A stretch of 30,897 bases of DNA, taken from positions 1-30,897 of the forward strand of contig CAYGZA010000036.1 in NCBI GenBank assembly GCA_964354135.1. Direction: 5' to 3'. Origin of the DNA: CAYGZA01 sp964354135. GTDB taxonomy: Bacteria > Planctomycetota > Planctomycetia > Pirellulales > Thermoguttaceae. The notes beneath the pieces were generated by a model that saw only the letters and a list, made by a program, of their open reading frames with translations, was not told where the DNA came from and made no database searches. The position numbers were made by a program, and so were the translations under genes. Below, piece by piece: positions 7,733-15,234 of this stretch. Numbering within the stretch: position 1 is the first letter of the stretch; each line of letters begins with the position of its first letter.

Positions 7733-8719
7733 TCATCCCGGCCGCTTTTCCTGGGCCCCGCTCCCCTTGAAGAGTTTCCTCGCCAAGAGCGGGTTGAAAT
7801 TGGTCCAGGGGCTGCCCACGTTCGGGTCGTCGCGCATCTGCTGGCTGAAGGCCGAGATCTTGGCGTCCAGGTTGTCGAGGCAGAACAGGGCCACTGCCTC
7901 GAGGGTCATCGGCAGTTTCGGGCTGCCGTATTCGTACTCGCCGTGATGGCTGACGATGAGGTGTTTCAGCCGCAGGACCGTCTCCTCGGGGATCGGCTCG
8001 CCGGCCAGCTTCTCGGCGTCGCGGACCTTCTGCTCCAGCAGGCTGACGCCCATTACCAGGTGGCCGACCAACTGCCCTTCGTCGCTGTAGGCGAACTCCC
8101 GCTCGAAGCTCAGCTCGTCCACCTTGCCGGCATCGTGCAGGAACGCCCCCAAAAGCAGCAAGTCGCGGTCCAACTGCGGGTAGCACGGGGCGATCCGCAG
8201 CACGACCTCCATCAAGTTCACCACGTGCTCCAGCAGCCCCCCGAGATAGGCGTGGTGGTGCTTGATCCCGGCCGGCGCGCGGGTCAGCTTGCCCATGAAC
8301 TCCTCGTCCAGCAGGAAGCACTCCGCGAGGTTCCGCAGGTGCGGGTTGCCCATGCCGCGGAGCACTTCGCCCAGCCGCACGACCAGCTTATCCACCTCGA
8401 CGGTGGCCACGGGCGTGAAGTCGTCGGCGTTGACTTCGCTCGGCTCGACCTTCGCCAGCCGCGTGAGGATGAGCTGCATCGCCCCCTGAAACCGCTGCGA
8501 GGTCCCTTCCACCTGGACGAAATCCCCGTTCTCGAACGAGCGGTAGACCGACTCGCTGGCGTTCCACATCCGGGCCCCGACGAAACCCGTGCGGTCCGAG
8601 AGCTCAAGCTGGAGGTAGAGGTTGCCGTTGCGGTTCGGACGGAGCTGTTTCTCCGCGGCCCGAAAGACCTCGGCCACGCTTTCCTGCTCACCCAATTGAT
8701 TGACGAAGCGGCGCCCCAT
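7733..8719 (-). CDS. HD-domain 3'-5' exoribonuclease, YhaM/CBF1-like
   Basis: The protein has 328 residues from the ATG at 8719, which has AAAGGAG as ribosome binding site about 5 nt upstream. The N-terminal third is an OB fold (NLYLQLELSDRTGFVGARMW), as in YhaM. The C-terminal part is an HD phosphohydrolase domain with HHHAYLGGLLEHV (H165), the metal-binding pair H195-D196 in LLGAFLHDAGKVDEL, and HLIVSHHGEYEYGSPKLP. This OB-HD order is that of YhaM, a 3'-5' exonuclease of RNA and single-stranded DNA. The upstream in-frame extension is a 7-bp repeat and not coding. It probably shares a transcript with rnr. Confidence 0.9.
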   Translation of the reverse strand: MGRRFVNQLGEQESVAEVFRAAEKQLRPNRNGNLYLQLELSDRTGFVGARMWNASESVYRSFENGDFVQVEGTSQRFQGAMQLILTRLAKVEPSEVNADDFTPVATVEVDKLVVRLGEVLRGMGNPHLRNLAECFLLDEEFMGKLTRAPAGIKHHHAYLGGLLEHVVNLMEVVLRIAPCYPQLDRDLLLLGAFLHDAGKVDELSFEREFAYSDEGQLVGHLVMGVSLLEQKVRDAEKLAGEPIPEETVLRLKHLIVSHHGEYEYGSPKLPMTLEAVALFCLDNLDAKISAFSQQMRDDPNVGSPWTNFNPLLARKLFKGSGAQEKRPG

Positions 8720-8757
8720 ACGGCTCCTTTGCGCAGACCTATTGTTGTTCGCGCTTG

Positions 8758-8786
8758 ATTGTAGGCCCGCGGGGAATCCTCCACAA
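8758..8786 (-). promoter_or_regulatory. Putative promoter for the yhaM-like gene
   Basis: On the minus strand TTGTGG (8786-8781) is followed after 17 nt by TACAAT (8763-8758). The -10 is good and the -35 matches only its TTG. The predicted leader is about 30 nt. Confidence 0.45.
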
Positions 8787-8800
8787 GAGGGAGCGCAGCC

Positions 8801-8838
8801 AATGCTGAATGCGGAATGCTGAATGATGAATGATGAAC
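8801..8838. repeat. Degenerate 7-bp tandem repeat, AATGCTG type
   Basis: Successive 7-mers aatgctg, aatgcgg, aatgctg, aatgatg, aatgatg run without interruption, then decay. This is the second of four heptanucleotide repeat types in the window. Confidence 0.8.
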
Positions 8839-8945
8839 GGGGAGCGGGGGCGGCTCGCGCGGGTCGCACTTGCCTGCCGGGCGATAGATCGCCTAGAATG
8901 CCGGCTTGATTCTCCCGCGGCGTGGTCCCCCTGAACCGTGAACCC

Positions 8946-9023
8946 TGAACCCTGAACCCCTACCGGGCCGACACGGCCCGGCTCTGAACCCTGAACCCCT
9001 GCCGGGCCGACACGGCCCGGCTC
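8946..9023. repeat. Two 39-bp tandem copies, each with a perfect hairpin
   Basis: Copy 1 (8946-8984) and copy 2 (8985-9023) differ at one base. Each contains CCGGGCCG-ACA-CGGCCCGG, a perfect 8-bp stem with a 3-nt loop (8963-8981 and 9002-9020), preceded by AACCCTG-type 7-mers. The pair sits 29 bp upstream of proS and could act as tandem RNA hairpins in its leader. Confidence 0.85.
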
Positions 9024-9051
9024 TGATCCCTGGCCCCTGGCCCCTGCTCCC

Positions 9052-10809
9052 ATGCGCTGGACCCAAACGCTCATCCCTACGATGAAGGAAACGCCCGAAG
9101 GGGCGGAGATCCCCAGCCATGTCCTCATGCTCCGCGCCGGGCTGATCGGCCAGGTGATGGCGGGGGCCTATACGTACCTCCCGCTCGGATTGCGGTCCCT
9201 GCGCAAGGCGGAGCAGATCGTCCGCGAGGAAATGGACGCCGCGGGCGCCATCGAACTCTTCATGCCCGCCATCACGCCGATCTCGCTCTGGGAGCAAACC
9301 GGCCGGGTGGAGGCCTTCGGCGACGTATTGATCCAGTTCTCCGTCCGCCGCCAGAACCGCAAGGTGCAGATGGCCCTCGGCCCGACCCACGAGGAGGTCA
9401 TCACCGACCTTGTGTCCAGGCACATTTCCAGCTACCGGCAAATGCCGATCACGCTCTACCAGATCCAGACGAAGTTCCGCAACGAGGAGCGGCCCCGCTT
9501 CGGCGTGCTGCGCACCAGCGAGTTCCTCATGAAGGACGCCTACAGCTTCGACACGTCGGTCGAGGCCCTCGGCCGTAGCTACGACAAGATGTATGCGGCC
9601 TATTGCCGTATTTTCAGCCGCTGCGGGCTGAGCTACCTGCCGGTGGAGGCCGAGAGCGGGCCGATCGGCGGCGACGCAAGCCACGAGTTCATGGTCCCCG
9701 CGGAAAACGGCGAAGACGCGGTTGCCCACTGCAAGGACTGCGGCTACGCGGCGAACTTGGAGCGGGCCGAGGTCGGGGCCCGCGGCGGAAGCATGCCGGA
9801 CGTGCCGCTGGAGCCGCTCCGCAAAGTCGATACGCCCGGGGCCGGCACGATCGAGCAGGTCAGCCGCTTCCTCGGCTGCCGGCCCGAGCAGATGATCAAG
9901 ACGCTCATCTACGCCGCCGACGAGAAACCCATTGCCGTTCTGATCCGCGGCGATCACGAGGCCAACGAGGTGAAGATCCGCCGCGCCGTCGGGGCCCGGA
10001 AGCTGGCCTTGGCCGAGCCGGCGATGATCGCGGCCGTCACCGGCGCCCCGGTCGGGTTCGCGGGCCCCGTGAAGCTCGCGCAGCAGATCCCGATCCACGC
10101 CGACCGCGACATCCAGTTCATGCGCAACGCGGTCACCGGCGCCAACGCGGCCGACGCCCATCTGACCGGCGTGAACCTGGGCCGCGATTTCGAGGTGCGG
10201 GAGTTCGCCGACCTCCGCAGCGCCCGCGACGGCGACCCTTGCCCGCGGTGCAGCTCGCGCCTGGTCCTGCGGCACGCGATCGAGGTGGGGCACGTCTTCA
10301 AGCTGGGCACGAAGTACTCCGAGGCCCTCGCCGCCCGATTCCTCGACAGCGGCGAGCAACTGCACCCGATTATCATGGGCTGCTACGGGATCGGCGTGAA
10401 CCGGATCCTCGCCGCCCTGATCGAGACCAACTACGACGAGGCGGGGATCGTCTGGCCGGTCGTGCTGGCGCCTTATGAAGTCGTCGTCATCCCGGTCAAC
10501 GTGGCCGAGCCGGAGAGCCGCCGCGTGGCCGAGGAGCTGCACGACTCCCTGCAATCCGCCCGGATCGACGTGCTCCTGGACGACCGCGACCAGCGGGCCG
10601 GCGTCAAGTTCAAGGACGCCGACCTGATCGGCTTCCCGCTCCGCGCGGTGGTCGGCGAGCGGGGCTTGAAGCAGGGCAAGATCGAGGTCAAGTGGCGTTG
10701 GGACGCGAAGCCCGAGATGCTCGACCTCGACGGGGCCGCCGAGGAGATCGCCCGGCGGATCCGCCAAGAGCGCGCCACGGGCGAGCGTTTTGCCGCCCGG
10801 CGGAAATGA
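9052..10809 (+). CDS. proS: Prolyl-tRNA synthetase, bacterial type with editing domain
   Basis: This class II enzyme charges tRNA-Pro. It has 585 residues, the bacterial long form. The N-terminus MRWTQTLIPTMKETPEGAEI, the following PSHVLMLRAGLIGQVMAGAY and the LRTSEFLMKDAYSFD motif are diagnostic. The YbaK-like editing insertion spans roughly 240-390 (PEQMIKTLIYAADEKPIAVL). Class II motif 3 is in GCYGIGVNRILAALIE, followed by the anticodon-binding domain (APYEVVVIPVNV). The ATG at 9052 gives the usual N-terminus although no ribosome binding site is visible ahead of it; the leader contains two strong hairpins instead. The stop codon merges into a 7-bp repeat element. Confidence 0.97.
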   Translation: MRWTQTLIPTMKETPEGAEIPSHVLMLRAGLIGQVMAGAYTYLPLGLRSLRKAEQIVREEMDAAGAIELFMPAITPISLWEQTGRVEAFGDVLIQFSVRRQNRKVQMALGPTHEEVITDLVSRHISSYRQMPITLYQIQTKFRNEERPRFGVLRTSEFLMKDAYSFDTSVEALGRSYDKMYAAYCRIFSRCGLSYLPVEAESGPIGGDASHEFMVPAENGEDAVAHCKDCGYAANLERAEVGARGGSMPDVPLEPLRKVDTPGAGTIEQVSRFLGCRPEQMIKTLIYAADEKPIAVLIRGDHEANEVKIRRAVGARKLALAEPAMIAAVTGAPVGFAGPVKLAQQIPIHADRDIQFMRNAVTGANAADAHLTGVNLGRDFEVREFADLRSARDGDPCPRCSSRLVLRHAIEVGHVFKLGTKYSEALAARFLDSGEQLHPIIMGCYGIGVNRILAALIETNYDEAGIVWPVVLAPYEVVVIPVNVAEPESRRVAEELHDSLQSARIDVLLDDRDQRAGVKFKDADLIGFPLRAVVGERGLKQGKIEVKWRWDAKPEMLDLDGAAEEIARRIRQERATGERFAARRK

Positions 10810-10893
10810 GCTGTCAGCTTTCGGCTATCAGCTATCACTTTTTGATCGGCGATAGCTAACAGCTGATTGCTGAAAGCTGATCGCTGATAGCTT
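10808..10893. repeat. Inverted-arm element of degenerate 7-bp repeats, copy 2
   Basis: The left arm reads agctgtc, agctttc, ggctatc, agctatc. A short core follows, and the right arm reads agctaac, agctgat, tgctgaa, agctgat, cgctgat. It starts on the proS stop codon and ends 17 bp before the cyclophilin gene, so it occupies almost the whole gap. Confidence 0.85.
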
Positions 10894-10910
10894 AACCCCA
10901 AGGAGTTTCC

Positions 10911-11348
10911 ATGAAAGTCGCCACCATCGTGACCAACTGCGGCACGATCCGCATCCAGCTCCACGCCGACGAGGCCCCGAAGACGGTCGCCAACTTCGAG
11001 AAGCTCGCCGGCGAGGGTTTCTACGACGGCCTGAAATTCCACCGCGTGATCGCCGACTTCATGATCCAGGGAGGCTGCCCCAAGGGCGACGGCACCGATG
11101 GCCCCGGCTACAAGTTCGAGGACGAATTCCACCGCGACCTGAAGCACGGCGGTCCCGGCGTCCTCTCGATGGCCAACGCGGGGCCCAACACCAACGGATC
11201 GCAGTTCTTCATTACCCACGTCGCCACGCCCTGGTTGGACGGCAAGCACTCGGTCTTCGGCCAGGTGATCGACGGCCAGGACGTCGTCAACAAGATCAAG
11301 CAGGGCGACGTGGTGCAGAAAGTCACCGTTAGCGAAGCACAAGAGTAG
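10911..11348 (+). CDS. Peptidyl-prolyl cis-trans isomerase, cyclophilin type
   Basis: This 145-residue single-domain cyclophilin catalyses cis-trans isomerisation of Xaa-Pro bonds. Family motifs are FHRVIADFMIQGGCPKGDGT (catalytic Arg in FHRV), the substrate-binding MANAGPNTNGSQFFIT and VFGQVIDGQDVVNKI. There is no signal peptide, so it is cytoplasmic. AAGGAG lies 5 nt before the ATG at 10911. It is the first gene after the repeat element and 30 bp ahead of the secreted DUF1080 gene, with which it may be co-transcribed. Confidence 0.95.
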   Translation: MKVATIVTNCGTIRIQLHADEAPKTVANFEKLAGEGFYDGLKFHRVIADFMIQGGCPKGDGTDGPGYKFEDEFHRDLKHGGPGVLSMANAGPNTNGSQFFITHVATPWLDGKHSVFGQVIDGQDVVNKIKQGDVVQKVTVSEAQE

Positions 11349-11378
11349 TTGCGAAAACCCCATTCAAGGAGAAGCACC

Positions 11379-12110
11379 ATGAACGCCGCACGCATCCGAG
11401 TCTCGTTCGCCCTGGCCGTCACCTTCCTCTTGGTCGTGGCGATCGGGGCCAACGCGGGCATGGCCCAAGAGAAGGGCCGCCGCGCCGTCATTCCCTTCAA
11501 CGGCAAGAACCTCGACGGCTGGAAACTCAAGGACCCGGCCGGCGACAGCAAATGGAAGGTCGGGATCGCCAGGATGGACCCGCAGAACCCGGGCAGTCTT
11601 CTCGCTTTGCCCACCGAGGGCAAGCCCGGGGAAATGGTCAACGCCGGGGGGCATAGCGTGGACATCTACACCGAGCGGAAGTTCGGCGACGCGACCATCA
11701 GCCTGGAGGTCATGGTCCCGCGGGGCTCGAACTCCGGGATCTACGTCATGGGGGAGTACGAAATCCAGGTCTTCGACAGCTTCGGCAGATCGAATCCGCG
11801 CGCCGGCGACATGGGCGGGCTGTACGGGGTCAAGCCGCCGCGGGTCAACGCGTGCAAGAGGCCGGGCGAGTGGCAAACGATGGTGATCGAGGTCAAGGCC
11901 CCCCGTTTCGCCGACGGCAAGAAGGTCTCCAACGTCCTGTTCAAGAAGATCACGCTCAACGGCCAGGTGATCCACGAGAACGTGGAAGTGGACCATGCCC
12001 TGCCCGGCGGCGTCACCGGCCGGGAAGTGCCCGAGGGGCCGCTGATGTTCCAGGGCAATCACGGCCAGGTGGCCTTCCGCAACATCAAGATCGCGCCCGC
12101 TGCGGAGTGA
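11379..12110 (+). CDS. Secreted DUF1080 (3-keto-disaccharide hydrolase type) domain protein
   Basis: The protein has 243 residues from the ATG at 11379, preceded by AAGGAG at good spacing; an upstream TTG in frame is not needed. An N-terminal signal peptide (VSFALAVTFLLVVAIGANAG, cleavage near ANA or GMA) is clear. The rest is a concanavalin-like sandwich of the DUF1080 type: VIPFNGKNLDGWKLKD at the front, then MVPRGSNSGIYVMGEYEIQV and GPLMFQGNHGQVAFRNIKIA at the end. Members are numerous in planctomycetes and some cleave 3-keto-glycosides. The substrate here is unknown. The next gene, 45 bp downstream, is another secreted carbohydrate-type enzyme. Confidence 0.93.
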   Translation: MNAARIRVSFALAVTFLLVVAIGANAGMAQEKGRRAVIPFNGKNLDGWKLKDPAGDSKWKVGIARMDPQNPGSLLALPTEGKPGEMVNAGGHSVDIYTERKFGDATISLEVMVPRGSNSGIYVMGEYEIQVFDSFGRSNPRAGDMGGLYGVKPPRVNACKRPGEWQTMVIEVKAPRFADGKKVSNVLFKKITLNGQVIHENVEVDHALPGGVTGREVPEGPLMFQGNHGQVAFRNIKIAPAAE

Positions 12111-12155
12111 CCCTCGCGGCGGAAACACAGCCATTGCGGAAGAAAAGGAGGCGCT

Positions 12156-14396
12156 ATGGGCAAGTTGCCGATCCTCGTCGCTTCGATTCTGTTTGGATCG
12201 TCGCCGGTTCTGTCGGACGATGAAGTGCAAGTGAAAGCCGCTCAGAACACCGGCAAGCTGATGCCCTACCAGGTGTTTGAGGTCACGTTCCAGCACGACG
12301 GGAAGTACCGCGACCCGACGTGGGACGTGACGATCGACGTGGACTTCACGTCCCCGGCCGGCAAGCAGTGCCGCGTCGGCGGGTTCTTCTACGGCTCGTC
12401 GAAGCCGCAGAAGCCGATCGTCAAGGATGCCGGGCCCAAGGGCGGCGGGATTGCCCTATGGCCCTGCGATCCGGCCGATCTGTGGAAGGCCCGCTACGCC
12501 CCCAACGAACTCGGCCGCTGGAAGTATCGTTGGGTCTGGCAGGACGTCCGCGGCGGCCGGACCCGCGGCGAGGGCGAGTTCCAGGTCGTCCGCGGCCGCG
12601 TACACCAGAAGGGCTTCGTGCGGATCGATTCCGGCAACCCGTTCCGCTTCGTCTTCGACGACGGCACGCCGTTCTTCCCCGTCGGCTTTCAGGACGGGAT
12701 CTTCGACAACAACCACAACGGCTCCTGCCTGGACACGATGGCCATGGAAGGGCCCTTCCGGCCCGATCCCGAGGGCAAGCGGCCGAAGCCCCCGCCCGGG
12801 CCGCTCTTTGCCCGCGGGCCGGCGATGAACCCGGTCAATGGCGACATGCTCTTCGGCCGCCATGCTCGGGCCGGGTTCAACCTCTGGCGTTTTTCCCCCA
12901 ACAATTTTTCGATGAAGGTCTTCGCCGGCGCAGAAAACCCGAACAACGCCACGCTCGATCACGTCCGCTGGGAGCAGGCCCGGATGGTCGATGAGCTGCT
13001 CTTGGCGACCCGCAAGTACGGCATCCGCAACTTCTACGGCATCTTCGGCTACCACAACGTCTTCGCGGAGCATCCGGGCAGCGAAGAGGGCATGCGCAAG
13101 GTCAAACGGCTGGTGAAGTACAGCGTGGACCGCTGGGGAGTTTACGTCGATTTCTGGGAGTTCCTCAACGAGCAGAAGGCCGACGCCCGCTGGTACGAGG
13201 TCCTGATCCCCTACCTGCGGTCGATCGACCCTTATCACCACCCGATCACCACGAGCTGGGAACGGCCGGAGATCGAGGGGATCGAGATCAATGCGCCCCA
13301 CTGGTACGGCAACGAGGACGAGCTGGCTTCCGACGCTGTGACCGCGGGCCGGGCCAAGCAGGACAAGCGCTTCGGCAAGCCGGTCGTCTACGGCGAGCAG
13401 GGCAATAGCCGCGGCCGTGAGGACCGCTCGGCCGAAGGGATCGGCGGCGTCTGGGACCCGGGCTCGGCCCGCCGCATGAGGGTCCGCCTTTGGACCGCGA
13501 TGTTCTCCGAGACCGCCTTGGTCTTCTGGGAGACTTCCTATGCCAAGGACGGCCACTACATGAACCTCTGGATCGGGCCGGAGGAGCGGCAGTACGTCCA
13601 TGCCATGCAGGATTTCGCAGAGAAACTGGATCGCGACGTCCGCCCGGCCGACGTACACCTGGATGGCCCGCAGGCCCGCGAGGTCCGCGCCTACGGGCTC
13701 CGCGGCGAGAAGGGCGCGGGGGTCTATCTCCATCATTTCGGTTGCGCCCAGTGCAAGAGGCTCTCCGGCGGCGAGCGCCATCCGCCGCACCGGTGGGACC
13801 ACGACCGCGGCGAGGTGCGCGAGTTGAAGGTGGCCGTCGAGGTTCCCAAGGCCGCCAAGGCGTATTGGTACCGCCCCACGGATGCGGCGGTCCTGGCGAC
13901 GCTGGACGCGCCGGCAGGCCGGCAGACGTTCACGGCCCCGGCGTTCTCCGTTGACGTCGCCCTGCTGGTGGCCGATCGCGGCCCGCCCGACAGCGACCGC
14001 GACGGAAAGCCCAACGACGTAGACGACGATGACGACAACGACGGCGCGGCTGACGCCAAGGACGCCTTCCCCCTGGAGCGCGAGGAATGGGCCGACGTCG
14101 ACAAGGACCGCATCGGCGACAACCTGGACGCCGACCTGGACGGCGACGGCGTCGGCGACGACCGCAACTCTAGCGGCATCCCCGACTGCGAGGAAACGGA
14201 CTGGGACGGCGACGGCGTGCCCAACGCCGGGTCGATCCCCTGGGACGCCTTCCCGCACGATCCCAAGGAGTGGCGCGACACCGACGGGGACGGCATCGGC
14301 GACAACGCCGACCCGGATGACGACGGCGACGGCTACTCGGACGAGGAAGAGAAAGCAGCCGGCACGGATCCGCTCGACCCGCTGAGTTTCCCGTGA
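12156..14396 (+). CDS. Secreted DUF5060 glycoside-hydrolase-like protein with C-terminal thrombospondin-3-type calcium repeats
   Basis: The protein has 746 residues, with AAGGAGG just before the ATG at 12156. A short signal peptide ends near residue 20. Residues about 25-150 form an Ig-like DUF5060 domain (MPYQVFEVTFQHDGKYRDPT). Residues about 155-490 look like a clan-A TIM barrel: E339 in FWEFLNEQ fits the acid/base of the NE motif and E414 in VVYGEQGN fits the nucleophile. The order and spacing are those of GH5-like enzymes. Residues 612-735 are very acidic, with repeats such as DTDGDGIGDNADPDDDGDGY, characteristic of thrombospondin type 3 calcium-binding repeats. The substrate cannot be read from the sequence. 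It ends the plus-strand group and is convergent with the next gene. Confidence 0.88.
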   Translation: MGKLPILVASILFGSSPVLSDDEVQVKAAQNTGKLMPYQVFEVTFQHDGKYRDPTWDVTIDVDFTSPAGKQCRVGGFFYGSSKPQKPIVKDAGPKGGGIALWPCDPADLWKARYAPNELGRWKYRWVWQDVRGGRTRGEGEFQVVRGRVHQKGFVRIDSGNPFRFVFDDGTPFFPVGFQDGIFDNNHNGSCLDTMAMEGPFRPDPEGKRPKPPPGPLFARGPAMNPVNGDMLFGRHARAGFNLWRFSPNNFSMKVFAGAENPNNATLDHVRWEQARMVDELLLATRKYGIRNFYGIFGYHNVFAEHPGSEEGMRKVKRLVKYSVDRWGVYVDFWEFLNEQKADARWYEVLIPYLRSIDPYHHPITTSWERPEIEGIEINAPHWYGNEDELASDAVTAGRAKQDKRFGKPVVYGEQGNSRGREDRSAEGIGGVWDPGSARRMRVRLWTAMFSETALVFWETSYAKDGHYMNLWIGPEERQYVHAMQDFAEKLDRDVRPADVHLDGPQAREVRAYGLRGEKGAGVYLHHFGCAQCKRLSGGERHPPHRWDHDRGEVRELKVAVEVPKAAKAYWYRPTDAAVLATLDAPAGRQTFTAPAFSVDVALLVADRGPPDSDRDGKPNDVDDDDDNDGAADAKDAFPLEREEWADVDKDRIGDNLDADLDGDGVGDDRNSSGIPDCEETDWDGDGVPNAGSIPWDAFPHDPKEWRDTDGDGIGDNADPDDDGDGYSDEEEKAAGTDPLDPLSFP

Positions 14397-14400
14397 GGCA

Positions 14401-14435
14401 GGGGCGAGTGACGAGAGATGAGGGGCGAGGGCTCA
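14401..14435. repeat. Degenerate 7-bp tandem repeat, GGGGCGA type
   Basis: Successive 7-mers ggggcga, gtgacga, gagatga, ggggcga, gggctca follow the DUF5060 stop codon directly. It lies between convergent genes. This is the fourth heptanucleotide type in the window. Confidence 0.6.
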
Positions 14436-14478
14436 GCGGAAAACGCTCGGCCGGCGCGCTTGCGCGGCGTGTCTTTCT

Positions 14479-15162
14479 TCACAGCACGATCTTGCCGCCC
14501 GGTTCCAGCACGATCGGCTCCGTGGAAGTCTCGGCCCGCACTCGCGCGGCCCACGCCGCGGCGTCCTGGGCGATCAGCGGCCACGTGTTGCGGTGGACCG
14601 GGACGACCCGCTTGGGCGCCAAGAACTTCACCGCCTCCAGGGCGTCGTCCGGGCCCATCGTGAAATTGTCGCCGATCGGCAGTGCCGCCAAGGCCAGCCC
14701 GCACGCCCCGATCAGCTTCATGTCGTAGAACAAGCCGGTGTCGCAGGCAAAGTAGACGTTCCCCTCGGGAAACGAGACCACGAAGCCGGCCGCACTGCCG
14801 CCGTTTGCGCCGTCGGGGAGCATCGAGGTGTGCTGGGCGATGGTCATCTTCACGCGGCCGAAGGGGAACCGGTAGCCGCCGCCGATGTTCATCGCGTGTG
14901 TCTTCTGGAGCCCCTTCTTCGCATACCACTCGCAGATCTCGTAACAGGAGACGATCGTTGCCCCGGTCCGCCGGGCGATCTTTTCCACGTCGGCCGTATG
15001 GTCGTAGTGGCCGTGGGAGACGAGGATGAAGTCGGCCTCCACCTGGTCGGAGCGGATCGGCGCCATGGGGGAGTCGTCCAGGAATGGGTCGAGCACGACG
15101 CGGCAGCCGCCGTTGGTGAAGTGCCAGCAGCCGTGCCCGAGCCAAGTGAGTTCCGTAGCCAT
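14479..15162 (-). CDS. Metal-dependent hydrolase, metallo-beta-lactamase fold (UPF0173-like)
   Basis: The protein has 227 residues, the usual length for this family of unassigned metal hydrolases. The zinc ligands are H50, H52, D54 and H55 in LVSHGHYDHTADV. The early WLGHGCWHF, the FACDTGLFYDMKLIG segment and the late VVPVHRNTWPLI (His ligand) fit the fold. AGGAG lies about 10 nt before the ATG at 15162. There is no signal peptide. The natural substrate of UPF0173 proteins is unknown. It lies downstream of pgi on the same strand, separated by a 35-bp palindrome. Confidence 0.9.
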   Translation of the reverse strand: MATELTWLGHGCWHFTNGGCRVVLDPFLDDSPMAPIRSDQVEADFILVSHGHYDHTADVEKIARRTGATIVSCYEICEWYAKKGLQKTHAMNIGGGYRFPFGRVKMTIAQHTSMLPDGANGGSAAGFVVSFPEGNVYFACDTGLFYDMKLIGACGLALAALPIGDNFTMGPDDALEAVKFLAPKRVVPVHRNTWPLIAQDAAAWAARVRAETSTEPIVLEPGGKIVL

Positions 15163-15189
15163 GCTTTCTCACTCCTGCGGCCTATCCCA

Positions 15190-15224
15190 CAAACTTCCGA
15201 AGTCTTCAAGACTTCGGAAGTTTG
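15190..15224. repeat. Perfect 35-bp palindrome between pgi and the metal hydrolase
   Basis: CAAACTTCCGAAGTCTT (15190-15206), a single central C, then the exact reverse complement AAGACTTCGGAAGTTTG (15208-15224). The stem is 17 bp with no mismatch. It starts 10 bp after the pgi stop and ends upstream of the hydrolase ribosome binding site. Possible roles are an RNA hairpin that attenuates or processes the transcript, or a small mobile palindromic element. No T-run makes it a standard terminator. Confidence 0.9.
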
Positions 15225-15234
15225 CGGTTGCCGA

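Larger units (their letters stand above)
8720..9051. other. Intergenic region between divergent yhaM-like gene and proS
   Basis: This stretch of 332 bases has no gene. It holds a promoter for the minus-strand gene (8758-8786), a 7-bp AATGCTG-type repeat (8801-8838), an AACCCTG-type repeat (about 8936-8960) and a 39-bp tandem repeat with two hairpins (8946-9023). No clear ribosome binding site precedes proS. Confidence 0.8.

Noticed and set aside
5860..7770. 636-codon plus-strand frame opposite rnr
   Set aside because: High-GC shadow. The minus strand encodes an unmistakable RNase R with all domains.
12456..14258. 600-codon minus-strand frame opposite the DUF5060 gene
   Set aside because: High-GC shadow of a gene with a clear signal peptide, catalytic motifs and calcium repeats.
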